64,000 nucleotides of DNA, from the NCBI RefSeq assembly GCF_000004195.4, contig NC_030681.2, forward strand, positions 21,530,482 to 21,594,481. Direction: 5' to 3'. The DNA is from Xenopus tropicalis. Taxonomy: Eukaryota; Chordata; Amphibia; Anura; Pipidae. Position 1 is the first letter of the stretch. Every line of letters starts with the position of its first letter. The translations under genes and the position numbers were made by a program. Positions 44,965-56,273 of this stretch are shown piece by piece. The notes under the pieces are model-generated. The model had not been told where the DNA came from. It made no database searches and was given only the letters and a program-made list of their open reading frames with translations.

Positions 44965-45834
44965 TATATACCATAAAGTAACCTTTTTTTTCTTCAAGTA
45001 TGAAATATTGTACTTTATTGTACTACATGCTTCAGTGAAACTGGTTCCATCTGTTTATTTATGGGACATTTATTTGCTTTTAAATATAAATGAAGAATAT
45101 TTGAATGTATTTGTTTTAATCAGCTCACTCATGGAGCTCTTTTTGAATCCGTTGCTGTTTGAGACGTGATGCTATTCTGGATAGAACAATAGTCTTCTAA
45201 AAAGATAGTAAATGCCATGCATCACGGCACATTGGAGGCTAAAAAAGAAATGCGTTTCCATGGAAAAGAAAGCAATTTTAGAAAAAAAAATAAAAGATAA
45301 AAGCACAGCAAGGTCACAATTTCCTTTGCATAGTAATCAGGCTTTAAAAGACCTTATCAAATAAATACAAGTTGTTTTGTGTTGTTATGCTCAAGAAATA
45401 TACCAAAGGAAATGATTGTTACAAATCAAGATGTGTTTTGGGCATAGACAATGAAACCTTGTAATAAAATATGGGACCAATTCACGACAAAAAAGGAAAT
45501 AACAAGATATCTAACAATGAGCCTCTTCCAAAAGTTAGAAATAGGGATATTTGTACATTATTATGATAATTCTGTTTTCTTGTGCAGACAGTCATCAGAA
45601 GCTTTATCCGCTGCTCTATGGGAAGTTGGTTTCTATGAAATATTAGCGTATTTAATACAACATAAAATGTCTAATGGATCAGTGGAACCATCCTTCCTTT
45701 GTATAAAATTGTATGAAAAAAATGAAAATCTTTGCTTATTTTTGTGAGTTTTTGTCACATGATTATGTCAAATATTCTACATTTTATTTTGTAGTGGTGG
45801 AAGGCAGGGCTGACTTCAGGAACCCAGGGTCGGA
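44965..45834. other. AT-rich, no gene seen
   Basis: Single-copy sequence. A 98-residue open frame (45451-45747) has no recognisable domain or splice context. Part of this stretch (45120-45300) has the mixed composition of possible conserved non-coding DNA. Confidence 0.3.
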
Positions 45835-46224
45835 CTAAGGGGTGCAGGGCCCACTGGGCCTTCACACACCTCCCCACAGAGTCCCACCCATCCGACCCCC
45901 TCCCCCAAGCGTGCGTAAATGAAACTTACCCACGAGGCATTGGGGGAGTGAGACCGGAGCATTGGGTCTGGGCCAATCAGTGCCTTATCGGCCCAGTCCG
46001 ACCCTGGGTTCCTTCAGGGTTGTGGTGAAGGGGTGAAGGGCCCACCGGGGCTCCCGCAGGTGCCCCTGCCAGCCGCGTCCCCTAATCCCCCCCCCAGCAG
46101 GGGCCCCCCTAACCCTCCTCGCAGGGCCCCTCACCCGACGTCCTCCCCCGAGCTCGCTTAATTTAACGTGTCGGGAGGAGCAGTCAGGCAGGGGGTGCAC
46201 CGGCAAGGGTCAGGTCCGACCCTG
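45835..46224. mobile_element. GC-rich hAT element, cagggtcggact ends, with internal inverted copy
   Basis: Starts cagggtcggact and ends ggtccgaccctg. The flanks caggaacc (45827-45834) and aaggaacc (46225-46232) fit an 8-bp duplication with one change. Inside, 45995-46017 is the reverse complement of the left flank plus terminus (45825-45846), so the element holds an inverted duplication of its own end and target. It shares its right half with 31871-32132. Confidence 0.7.
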
Positions 46225-46280
46225 AAGGAACCAGTGGGCCCTGGGCAAAGATCTTATTTGTGGGCCCCATTAAATGATAG

Positions 46281-46607
46281 TACAGGTATAAGACCCATTA
46301 TCCAGAATGTTTAGGACTAAGGGTATTCTGGATAAGGTGTCTTTCTGTAATTTGGATATCCATATCTTAAGTCGACATTAAATTAATAAATAAAACATTA
46401 ATTAAACCCAATAGGATTGTTTTGCATCCAATAAAGATTATTTATATCTTAGTTGGGATCAATTACAAGGTACTGTTGTATTACTACAGAGAAAAAGAAA
46501 ATCAGTTTTAAAATTCTAAATTATTTGATTAAAATGGAGTCTATGGGAGATTGGCTTTCCATAATTCGGAGCTTTCTGGATAATGGATAAGGGATCCCAT
46601 ACCTGTA
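46281..46607 (+). mobile_element. 113-bp-repeat MITE, single-unit form
   Basis: Tacaggtataagaccc to cccatacctgta, 327 bp, with only one unit (atatcttagttgggatcaat). It shows the unexpanded structure from which the arrays elsewhere could have grown. The ends extend as agtacagg / cctgtact. Confidence 0.9.
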
Positions 46608-49321
46608 CTGCCCTTAAGCAGATGAACTTGAATATAATAAGCCAAGCAGTATATAAATGGTCGTGTTTACCAAAAGTAGACCAGACATGCACTGCCCTTG
46701 ACCAACAGTCATGGTAATGGATGAACCATAATTACAAAATGGAAAAACAAAATAAAAAGTGAATAGTCTGAATTTCTTTTACATGCTATATTGTAGTGCT
46801 TTCCAACTGGATTCAGGGGGACACTTCATTCGAAAGTTAAAGCAGATGAAAAGTCTGGTGGTGGGACCCCTGTCCTGGTTGCCCCCTTTTGGCCCATTTA
46901 TTAAAAGAATCCTGGTCAAAGATTGATTTAGAATTATTGAAGCTCTGTTGATACACTTGCATATGAAATACTTCAGCAAATAGACTGTTCCAACCCGACC
47001 CTATTCTCAGTAGGTCTCCATTTTTAACCCTGGATGATTTACAAAGTGTCTTACATTTAAAAGAATGTTCTCAAGAGGATGCCTTTTCAAAAAATAGATT
47101 TTCCAAGGTTTCAAATCCCTTTTTCATAGCTAAAAGGGCATCATATAGATCTTCTAAACACTCCGAATTCAGCTAGGAGAAGCTGTAACATTCCAGTCTG
47201 TAAAAATATAACACATCAAGGAATCATCTATCTAAATGCTTCTCTTTAGCGAGGGCGAGCACTTGTCATGTCAGCATATTGATCATGATAGTGGACAAGG
47301 CTGATGGCAAATTGATTTGGTGGCCTTTTAAATCTCTATGGCATATGTGCAAGGCGGCAAAGACTCAATGTGCAAGTGCTGTTTTGCCTGCTAACCATTC
47401 AGCTCTTCTTTGTCTTAGTTCAGCTTTCCAATGTACATACAGAGGACAAACCACAAATACATACAAAAAGGGGTTTATTGTCCCGTGCAATGCACAGTAG
47501 AAGTAAAGTCTTTGCAACTTGGCTTTTTAATGCCTTATCTGTTTTTTTTTAAAACAAGTAGAGAAATTCCACTCCATTGTTTTAGACATCTCTTATTAAG
47601 AAAACTCATGCTGGGCCTGCTGTCAAGTGCTAAAAAAAATGCAATTATCTCAGTTGTGGTTTTTACTACATTTGTATTCTTAAAAAAAGGATTAAAAATA
47701 ACAAAAAGAAAGAAGAAACGTCATATTAGTTTAAAAAAACAAACAAGAAAATAAAAGTGATTGTGATTTTTGTCTCCTGCTGAATTTTTATAAATCAGCC
47801 CTTAATGTCAGCAAGAGCATCATGATGGTAGAACTATCAGGACCTCTGTCTGTTGCTCCATTCCTGTCCACTGCCGGATCCAAAATGGCAGTGGTCTTGG
47901 GTATAGAGTCATTATCTTAGTATGCAACATCAGAGGGTCAGCTTGTGACATCAGAGCACCTCAATATGTTGCCATATTTCAAAAACAGACACTGAGGATT
48001 TGGGTTTAATACCAAATGAAAGGTCCTTTTGCTTTGTTCCTGAGTGTGCTCTATGTTCCTGCTGTTTAACTGCTTCCTGACCCATTTGCCTGTTTCTGAC
48101 CCACCTTTTTTTTTACCAGTGACTAATTAACTCTCTGGATACTCCATATTGGATTTTGGCCTGTTCTCCAGAGTCTAGCTTCTTCCTTGGCCTTTACTTC
48201 AATCTCAAAAGGCTAAGTGACCCTAACAAGACCCAGTCAACAAAGGTACTTCATGTAATTGCTAGCTCTAACAAAATACATTACAATACATTTTGAGGGA
48301 TTCCCTCTTTTAAATTATGCAACCAAAGCAAACCATCAAGGCAGGTTACATGACTAGAACTAATGAAAGTATATTAGAGTCACTAGGCTATACAGTATGC
48401 TGAAATATACAGTGCACTGAGGGTTGGGATCAGCATGCAGTGCAGTGATAGACAAGAGACCAACAAGTTTTCAGATAAGGAAGAAAAGTTAGAACCCAAC
48501 ATGACAACAAAATAAATGATTGAGGATTAAGTCAGGTTAAATAGGGAGCAAGCACTAGCACCAATTCTTTAGGATAAATACACAAATACTTTCTTTAGCT
48601 CTAAAGCTGATAGAACTTGGAGATCTTTCTCCACTAGTAATACTTTAGGTGACAGAAAAATCCTGAATATTCCCCTGTAGTCTTCCTAAAATGAAAAACT
48701 CATAAAAGTTCCAGTATTTGGTGCTTTTATTCAAAATCTAAACATGAGACACCTGAGTGGACATTTTTTGTTTTGGGCCTCGTGTATTATTTTTCATACA
48801 ATATAAGGCCATTCCCCTTATGTCTTAAATGAATTCCAAATAGAGGATGATGGCAGAAGAGAAACCTGTGGCACATACAGTAGCATGACAGCTTATAGAC
48901 TACTTTCTTTTATATGTAGTGAGAATCATAATGCTTAGTCCTTAAAATAAGGATATCTGCATCCTTCAGTAAGAATCAGGTAAGTGTGCCATAACCACCA
49001 TAACTCCCTTTGACTGAAATATCTGTAGTAGCTCTAGGCTTTTAACTACTACAGTTTCTCATGAGAGGAAAGAAATACTGCTGTATATACAACTTACACT
49101 CAACCAAATGTTTGTGTCTTATCTGTCTCTGTCATCTACTCTACTCTACTCTTAACTCTTTCCCAAACCTTTATGCTATTTCTCTATTGTACCAATAAAA
49201 GGGTCACTCCACAAATGAATTTGAGAAAGGATGTATTTTGAATACAAAAATAGTTAAGACAATTCTGCCTCTCTCATCAGCCGCCAAAATGTTTGCACAG
49301 TTGGTTTATGATACATCTTAC
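46608..49321. other. Long AT-rich stretch, no gene seen
   Basis: About 2.7 kb with no recognised transposon end or tandem repeat. Open frames at 47279-47754 lack domains. A 10-kb-scale search would be needed to decide whether exons of a distant gene fall here; I see none. Confidence 0.35.
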
Positions 49322-49519
49322 CAACCGGGCTGGAACTATGGGTAGGCAGAAAGGCACCTGCCTACCTCTTCTTTTGCCTACCACTAGTTCTGAACCCTTT
49401 CCCCCCCACTGCAGCGGCCCCAGCAACACCCCGGCGAATACACGCGTGGGGGGGAATCTGGTTGGGGGGCCAAGCCAACCAGGCTGCCTAGGGCACCTGG
49501 TCGGCTTGGCCCGGCACTG
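49322..49519. mobile_element. hAT-like element, cagtgccgggcc end
   Basis: The right end, ggcttggcccggcactg, reads in reverse as CAGTGCCGGGCCAAGCC, a hAT-like terminus, and the left end has caaccgggctgg. The middle is GC-rich. No target duplication can be read. Confidence 0.5.
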
Positions 49520-50616
49520 GTTGTCATCATATCTCTCAGGTCATTTGACTTCACAGCAGAAGTTTCCTGAATCCCACTTACCCAATTTTGAGACCCAACA
49601 TTTGGTCATGACCCCCCTTAGTTTGTAACAAGGTTACACATATTTTAAGAATTGTTGTAACATTCGCTAACTTTTTTGTCCTTCTGACTGGGGCCCCATT
49701 TGTTACATCAGAGCCTCTTATTTGGGAATCGCTTCTTTCCAGGCAATGCATACTGCCATGAGTTTTAGCATGGAGTTGCACCTAAAGAATTGTGCCATTT
49801 CTGCTGTGCTGGACATTTATAATTATAATTGTTCATCAACACTTTTTTGTGTTGTCATCCACTGATAAAATAATCCTAGAGAGCATAAAAAGTCTTTGTA
49901 AGGTTCACAAGAACCTAGTCATTAATTTATTTGCACCTTTATAGTTGCATTGACACCTTTTGGGGATAGTATATAGAGGTATTTATATGTATAGAACAGA
50001 GTGGCTGTCATGTAGCAATCCATGCTGAGAATAACACACTTTGTCCAGTGTCATCAGTAAAGTTATCTCTATTAGTAAAAACCCTAATACTTCTGAGCTG
50101 TTTGCTGTTTTGTCAAAAGAGAACAGTAAACGCAGTTTCCCGTTGTGTTTTTGCTAGCCAGACAAAGACAGAGAGATGCTCCTGCTGGGAAAACATTATT
50201 ACCACGATATGGGTCCTCCCTCCCCTCTATGGAACAGAAGGTTGAAAAATGAATACTTGCAGCAGTGGAAGGCTACAATGTGAATGTAGCCAAAGCTAAA
50301 ACTAAAATATTAAATGGCACACTTTTTTATCATGACATAACAATGGAAAAAACACTATTCAAATGCACCGTAAATCTTGGTCCTGACTGTTAAAAGCAAT
50401 TTTGTACTTGAAACCAACATTTTTCAGAAAAAAAATGTAAATCACCCTCTGTGTCTTTGGACAGTGTAGCCTGCACACAAAAAAAGAAAAGAAAATTTGC
50501 TTTCCATGGATTATGCCCCTAGTGAGTAATTGGAAGGCTTGTTATAATCTCATTAATGATGTCAGATCTGCAAGGGCTTCGGGTCTCACCTCCCAGGTAG
50601 GCCCAAGTGTCTAGCG
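49520..50616. other. No gene seen
   Basis: AT-rich, single-copy. The 65-residue frame at 50048-50245 has a hydrophobic start but no domain I can name. Confidence 0.35.
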
Positions 50617-50896
50617 CAGGGTTCCCCAGCTTTTCTTACTCGTGAGCCACGCTTAGATGTAAAAAGTATTGGTCAGCTAAGCAAGCATAACATTCTTTGA
50701 GGGTGCCAAATTAGGACTGTGATTGGCTATTTAGTAGCCCTATGTATCTACTGTATATACTGCATCTCTGGGCTTCCAAAACTTGCCTCCAAACCAGAAA
50801 TTTATAAATGGGAACCTACTTTGAGGCCACTGGGAGCAACATCAAAGGGTTTGGCGAGCAACATGTTGTTTAAGAGCCATTGGTAGGGGATCAATA
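50617..50896 (+). mobile_element. hAT MITE, CAGGGGTCCCCAACC family, diverged
   Basis: Cagggttccccagctttt to tggtaggggatcaata. The flanks gtctagcg (50609-50616) and gtctagat (50897-50904) match at six of eight. It is the most diverged copy with readable ends. Confidence 0.8.
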
Positions 50897-51271
50897 GTCT
50901 AGATTAATAGGAAGCAAGAACCCCTTCAGGAGTGAAGTTAGATGCAAAGCCTGTGGTAGGTAGGCTCACTGTATAGTAGGAAGCTTGGGTAAGGGACACT
51001 GCAAATAAGTATTATCCAATTTCAGGCTTAAGTAACAACTCAGTTGCTTATGGAACATATTGCAGTTGGGACACATTAAAGCAACCCCTAACTTGACTTT
51101 GGCTTGTTAGTCACATTAGTTCTCTGGGGGTACAGTCACCATCTCAGGGGTTGAAAATGTGTGGGAATAGGAAAAGAGAAGGTTTCCTTTGAAATGATAT
51201 CCAGGAAAGTTCCAGAGAGTTGAATACACTATTTATGGCTTTTGAGCATTGAGTATTACTGTAACTCTGCC
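50897..51271. other. No feature seen
   Basis: Single-copy AT-rich sequence. Confidence 0.35.
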
Positions 51272-51465
51272 TCAAAGGAAAACTGTACCCCCAGAATGAA
51301 TACTTAACCAGCAGATAGTTTATATCATATCAAGTGGCCTATTAAAGAATCTTGCCAAACTAGAACATATATCAGTAAATATTGCTCTATGACATCTCTT
51401 CCCTTGAGCCGCCATTTAGTGCTGGTCTGTGTGCTCCCTCAGAGATCAGCTGACAGGAAACAAAA

Positions 51466-51562
51466 ATTATTTATATAGCAATTAGCACCAGTAGTTCCTG
51501 AATTATCTGGGAGGTGTAGGATCTCAAAAATATTTCTAAATTAAAGTTCAAAACAGAGAAAC
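51466..51562. other. Unassigned junction sequence
   Basis: Does not match the T2 family or the foldback arms. It may be filler from the insertion or a remnant of another element. Confidence 0.35.
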
Positions 51563-52070
51563 TAAGGTGGGAACATATCTTGCACACTAATACCAATAGT
51601 TTATAGGAAAATGTCCATTTATTTATGCAAAAGGCTTGTTGAATATCTCCCACTATATTATATATACACCCAATATCATACAAAACAGTATTAAAAACAA
51701 GGGGCATGTCCTCCCCATAACAACAATAATATCAAACAACTACAATAATCACAAAAAGGAGAGACTGGAGAACTATTTGTATGTGCAATCACACTTTCCA
51801 TGTTTCTTTATAACACCGCTATGTAATAAGCCACTTTGGGCAATTAATTATTGTGGTATCAGCAAGATTTTGTCCAATAATCCCACCATTATTGTCAAGA
51901 ACAATACTGTACTGGTAAAGTTGTATTTTCAATTAAATAGAGTAAGTTCCACACTGGCTAATGAATCTCTTTGCACAAAGCGCATGAGTTCCAAATTGTG
52001 GTTATAAGGTGCCCCTCTGAGATTCTTAGGCAAATTATAGGCCACCTCTCTTAGCCACAGGAGTTAATAT

Positions 52071-52215
52071 TAGTGAGGAGTGAATATGTTCCGTTTCACG
52101 GGAAAATTTGCGGAACGACAGCAACATTTGCGAAAAGGGCAAAAAAATCCACGAAACGTGTTTTTCACGCAATTTTTTTGTCGCCCATGTCTTTTTTTGT
52201 TGCCGCCGCCCATTT
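52071..52215. mobile_element. Truncated hAT, tagtgatg family, in foldback arm
   Basis: Tagtgaggagtgaatatgtt with gttccgtttc follows the terminus of the family at 43204. It is absent from the matching position of the right arm and lacks its own right end, so it arrived after the arms formed and was then partly deleted together with arm sequence. Confidence 0.7.
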
Positions 52216-53402
52216 TGGCTGATAACTCTGTCTGTTTAGCCAATTCAGTTTATATACAGCAATGTGCACTGCCCTCCCGCTGTGTCTTAAGCTTAGTTGT
52301 AAATAATTATAGAATAATTGCACACAAAATTCAGAATTATTTATATTTGCCTCTCACTCAGGTCAATGTGATCAAACCAGCGTGAGCTTCCAGCATCCAA
52401 ACCGTTCTCCCCACAGTCTGCATCACACTATACTTTCTGCTTCAAGAGTTGCATCTTCAGTAGTCCGTATTCCATTTTAGGGTCAAACACTGCTCCTAGT
52501 GCAGCAGTATACTGCATGGTGTTACCCAAGCTTTGCTTTTTCCAAGCAAGTTTACCTTTAAACCGAATATACTAAGTCCCTTTGAAGCAGAAAGTAACAG
52601 CCGTATGGTGTGATGCAGACTGTGGGGAGAACGGTTTGGATGCTGGAAGCTCACGCTGGTTTGATTACATTGACCTGAGTGAGAGGCAAATATAAATAAT
52701 TCTGAATTTTGTGTGCAATTATCCCCTAATGATTTACAACTAAGCCTAACACACAGCGGGAGGGCAGTACACACTGCTGTATGTGTAAACTGGATTGGCT
52801 AAACAGACCTGTATGAGAGGCAGGAATAAATAACTGTGCAATTCATGCTTTGGATTTTGATTGATGCTATTCATAAGTAAGTTATCAGCAGTGGGAGTGA
52901 TATTAACTGCTGTGGCTGAGAGGTGACCTATAATTTGCCTAAGAATCTCGGAGGGGCACCTTATAACAACATGGAACTCATGCTCTTTGTGCAAAGAGAT
53001 TCATTAGCCGGTGCGGAACTTACAGAGGGGGTGTATATTGCTCTTGGCAGTAACTGTGGGATTATTGGACAAAATCCTGCTGACACCACAGCCCAGAGGG
53101 GCTTATAACAACTGTGTGATAAAGGAACATGTGTGTAAAGCGTGCAAATAGTTAAACAGTTTCTACTTTTTGTACTTATTGTAGATGTTGTTATGGGGAG
53201 GGCGCTCTCATTGTTTTTAATACTGTTTTGTATGATATTGGGTATATATATAATATAGTGGGAGATATTCAGCAAGCCTACTGCATCAAAATGTAACCCT
53301 TTCTTGGCACACTTACTTATTTTGGGCTGTATTACTTGCCTAAACAGGACATTTGGTCCCTTTTGCAGATTTAAGGTGCTGGGAACTGGGATTTTAGCGC
53401 AG

Positions 53403-53418
53403 TGCCGCCACCTAGTGG
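53403..53418 (-). promoter_or_regulatory. CTCF-like motif in LTR
   Basis: The minus strand reads ccactaggtggcggca, an exact fit to the degenerate CTCF core ccasyagrkggcrsyr. It lies near the 3' end of the LTR. Binding is untested. Confidence 0.4.
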
Positions 53419-53492
53419 GCACTGAGGAGCACACCTCAGCGGAATTTCCACTAGGAAAATAATCACACACAGTTTGCAGCAAATATCAACTT

Positions 53493-53515
53493 TATATATA
53501 TATATATATATATAT
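53493..53515. repeat. (TA)n microsatellite
   Basis: About eleven TA units inside the LTR, at the place where the poly-A signal is expected. Confidence 0.95.
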
Positions 53516-54438
53516 CAGTGTGAAAATGGAATAACTATAACATGCAAAAGTGATAACCCTGTGCTTTGAGAAACCTGTGTGGTTTTAGCCACTACTGGCT
53601 CAGTCTCTCTGAGGATTAAGTTCCACACTCCACTCCTGGAGGAAATACCCTTTCCCAGTTCAGTCCTGTTAAAGTCCCTTCCCCAAGAGCTCTTTAGTTT
53701 CCCCAGGTAGCACTTCCTGCCCCAAAGTACCTTTCCCTTTGGAATAGGCAGTTGCTCCCATGTAGCAGGCCATAAGAAATACCTGGGACACACACAGAAG
53801 ACTTTCAATACCTTTCCCTCAGATGGATCACTCACTGGGATCCGCAGGGGGTAAAGGCATCTAACCGCAGTGTAGCAGAGCTCTCTTTACAGCTAGCTAG
53901 TCTTTACAATCACTACTTACTGGATGGTCTCTGTCTCAACTGCTGGCAAAACAACAGGGGCTTCCTTTATAAACTGCTGGGTCCGCCCCTGATTTTTGGC
54001 TCCAAAGTCCGGCACACCTTCTCTCTCCCAACAGTGCACTGGGGCATCCGGCCAATCGGGTTCCTCCCCAATCTGTAGCTGGGCGGGATGATGTCACAGA
54101 CTGAGAAACAGGGAAAAGAGTTCTCTGATCCCCTACAAATACATGGACATTTTCCTATAAAAGGTATTGGTATTAGTGTGCCTGATATGTTCCCACCTAA
54201 CATTTAATTGTGCCTGGGTTTGTTTGTGTGCACTGTGAATCCTATGATCCCAGGGGGCGGCCCTTAATTTTTAAAATGGCAACTTTCTATTTAGGATTAC
54301 CCAATGGCACATACTACTAAAAAAGTATATTTTTATGAAAATGGTTTATTTAGATGAAGTAGGGTTTTACATATTAGCTATTCTATGCAATATATTTTAT
54401 AGACGCCTACATTGTTTGGGGGTTTGGTATTCCTTTAA

Positions 54439-54895
54439 GATACTATATCCATTAGTTACTTATTTTTTTCTGCTCCCTGCCTGCACCATGCTTTATTCCA
54501 AGATCTGCAGGACATTGGGCTTTTGGAGGCACCTCCAACCTTTAATATATCTTGACCTGTGGGCACCACTCTCTTGGCTTTGAAACAGTTTCCAAAACCC
54601 AATGAACCCCAAAAATATCATAATGGATATTTGGCAAGAAACGGTTCCCAAATCAGCCGTATCAGCTCAACAAGGGTATTGCTGTAAGCCTTATGAGAGG
54701 AGAATAGCTCTAAGCCATAACTTTTAATGATTAATACTAACGTCATGATGTGCCAGGCAACATCCCCGGTAATGCTTCACTCCACATATTACACAGCATG
54801 ATAAATATAACCCTTAGAGCCAACTCAAAGGTGAACAACCCCTTTAAGAAATGTATGCAAATATCTTAATAAACATTTTAATTTCAAAAAATATA
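54439..54895. other. No feature seen
   Basis: Unrecognised AT-rich sequence. Confidence 0.35.
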
Positions 54896-55669
54896 TACAG
54901 GTATGGGACCTGTTACCCAGAATGCTCGGGACCTAGGGTTTTCCAGATAAGGGGTCTTTCCGTAATTTGGATCTCCATAGCTTAAGTCTACTAAAAATCA
55001 TTTAACAAACCCAATAGGCTTGTTTTGCCCCCAATAAGGGGTAATTATATCTTAGTTGGGATCAAGTACAGGTACTGTTTTATTATTACAGAGAAAAGGG
55101 AATCATTTAACCATTAAATAAACCCAATAGGGCTGTTCTGCCCCCAATAAGGGGTAATTATATCTTAGTTGGGATCAAGTACAGGTACTGTTTTATTATT
55201 ACAGAGAAAAGGGAATCATTTAACCATTAAATAAACCCAATAGGGCTATTCTGCCCCCAATAAGGGGTAATTATATCTTAGTTGGGATCAAGTACAGGTA
55301 CTGTTTTATTATTACAGAGAAAAGGGAATCATTTAACCATTAAATAAACCCAATAGGACTGTTCTGCCCCCAATAAGGGGTAATTATATCTTAGTTGGGA
55401 TCAAGTACAGGTACTGTTTTATTATTACAGAGAAAAGGGAATCATTTAACCATTAAATAAACCCAATAGGGCTGTTCTGTCCCCAATAAGGGGTAATTAT
55501 ATCTTAGTTGGGATCAAGTACAGGTACTGTTTTATTATTACAGATAAAAGGGGAATCATTTTTAAAAATTAGAATTATTTGTTTCAAATGGAGTCTATGG
55601 GAGATGGCCTTTCCGTAATTCGGAACTTTCTGGATAACGGGTTTCCGGATAAGGGATCCCATACCCGTA
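54896..55669 (+). mobile_element. 113-bp-repeat MITE, five units
   Basis: Tacaggtatgggacctgtta to cccatacccgta, with complete left and right modules. Flanks are TA-rich (atata / tatac). Confidence 0.92.
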
Positions 55670-56233
55670 TATACAACTTTAATATATAAGTTGAAAAAAT
55701 AAATGATGTCACATTGCCACTGCATTAACTGACAGTGAACTGACTGATAGTTGTAGACTGCGATGGAGAATTCATTCTAAAATAGTCCGGGTAGGTCACA
55801 ATGACCTTGCACATACAGGATGTGCTCAATAAATAGAATTGCAGATAACATGCATTGCATAACTTACTAGCACTTTTCTCTTGAAGGCCCTCTTGTTCCC
55901 ATGAAATGTTCTGTGGATCATAAATACAGTTATAGTCACTTAAATGTAAGTTGTAAACATTTCAGGCTATAATCTATAACAGAAGCAGGCAAATGTGGCA
56001 GCTTTTATATATTTAATAGAAAATCCCTTAGATATGTTTTCTGAGCAAAATCAAATGTTTAGCAATGAGCATCGTAAAGAATAATAAGATCAAAATTGCC
56101 AGAATTCAAAATGTCATTTGCATGTGTGGCGACGGGACAGATTCACAGCAAGGGTCACATGACAGATCTATGAACGTGCGGAGAGACCAAAGTCTATTTA
56201 GAGATTTCGTTTTACAGGGAAATTCATTTATAT
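55670..56233. other. No gene seen
   Basis: AT-rich, single-copy. Confidence 0.35.
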
Positions 56234-56273
56234 CAGGGGTCCCCAACCTTTCTTACTTGTGAGTAGTGATGAG

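Larger units (their letters stand above)
53292..54137 (-). mobile_element. Solo LTR in foldback arm
   Basis: On the minus strand it starts TGTAGGGGATCAGAG (54137) and ends ..GGGTTACA (53292). A TATA motif (tttataaa) is at 53966-53973. The region where the poly-A signal is expected holds a (TA) run. The opposite arm lacks this segment, which confirms it as an insertion. The flanks caaaa and aatac do not give a clear duplication. Confidence 0.7.
51563..54199. mobile_element. Giant foldback (long inverted repeat) element
   Basis: The outer ends, aaggtgggaacatatc (51564-51579) and gatatgttcccacct (54184-54198), are inverted repeats. The arms continue inward to 52445 on the left and 52581 on the right with high identity: cactaataccaa, atctcccactat, gattcattagc, cagcgtgagcttccagcatc. 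The loop is 52446-52580. The left arm carries a hAT fragment (52071-about 52215) and the right arm an LTR (53292-54137). No transposase frame is present, so the element is non-autonomous. Confidence 0.9.
51272..54438 (+). mobile_element. TTAA-type (T2) MITE split by a 2.7-kb insertion
   Basis: The left part (51272-51465: ggaaaactgtacccccagaa ... gagatcagctgacagg) and right part (54197-54438: gtgcctgggtttg ... ggtattcctttaa) are the two halves of the family seen complete at 5524-6000. About 100 bp of the expected middle is missing at the break. The intruder is the foldback element at 51563-54199. Confidence 0.8.
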
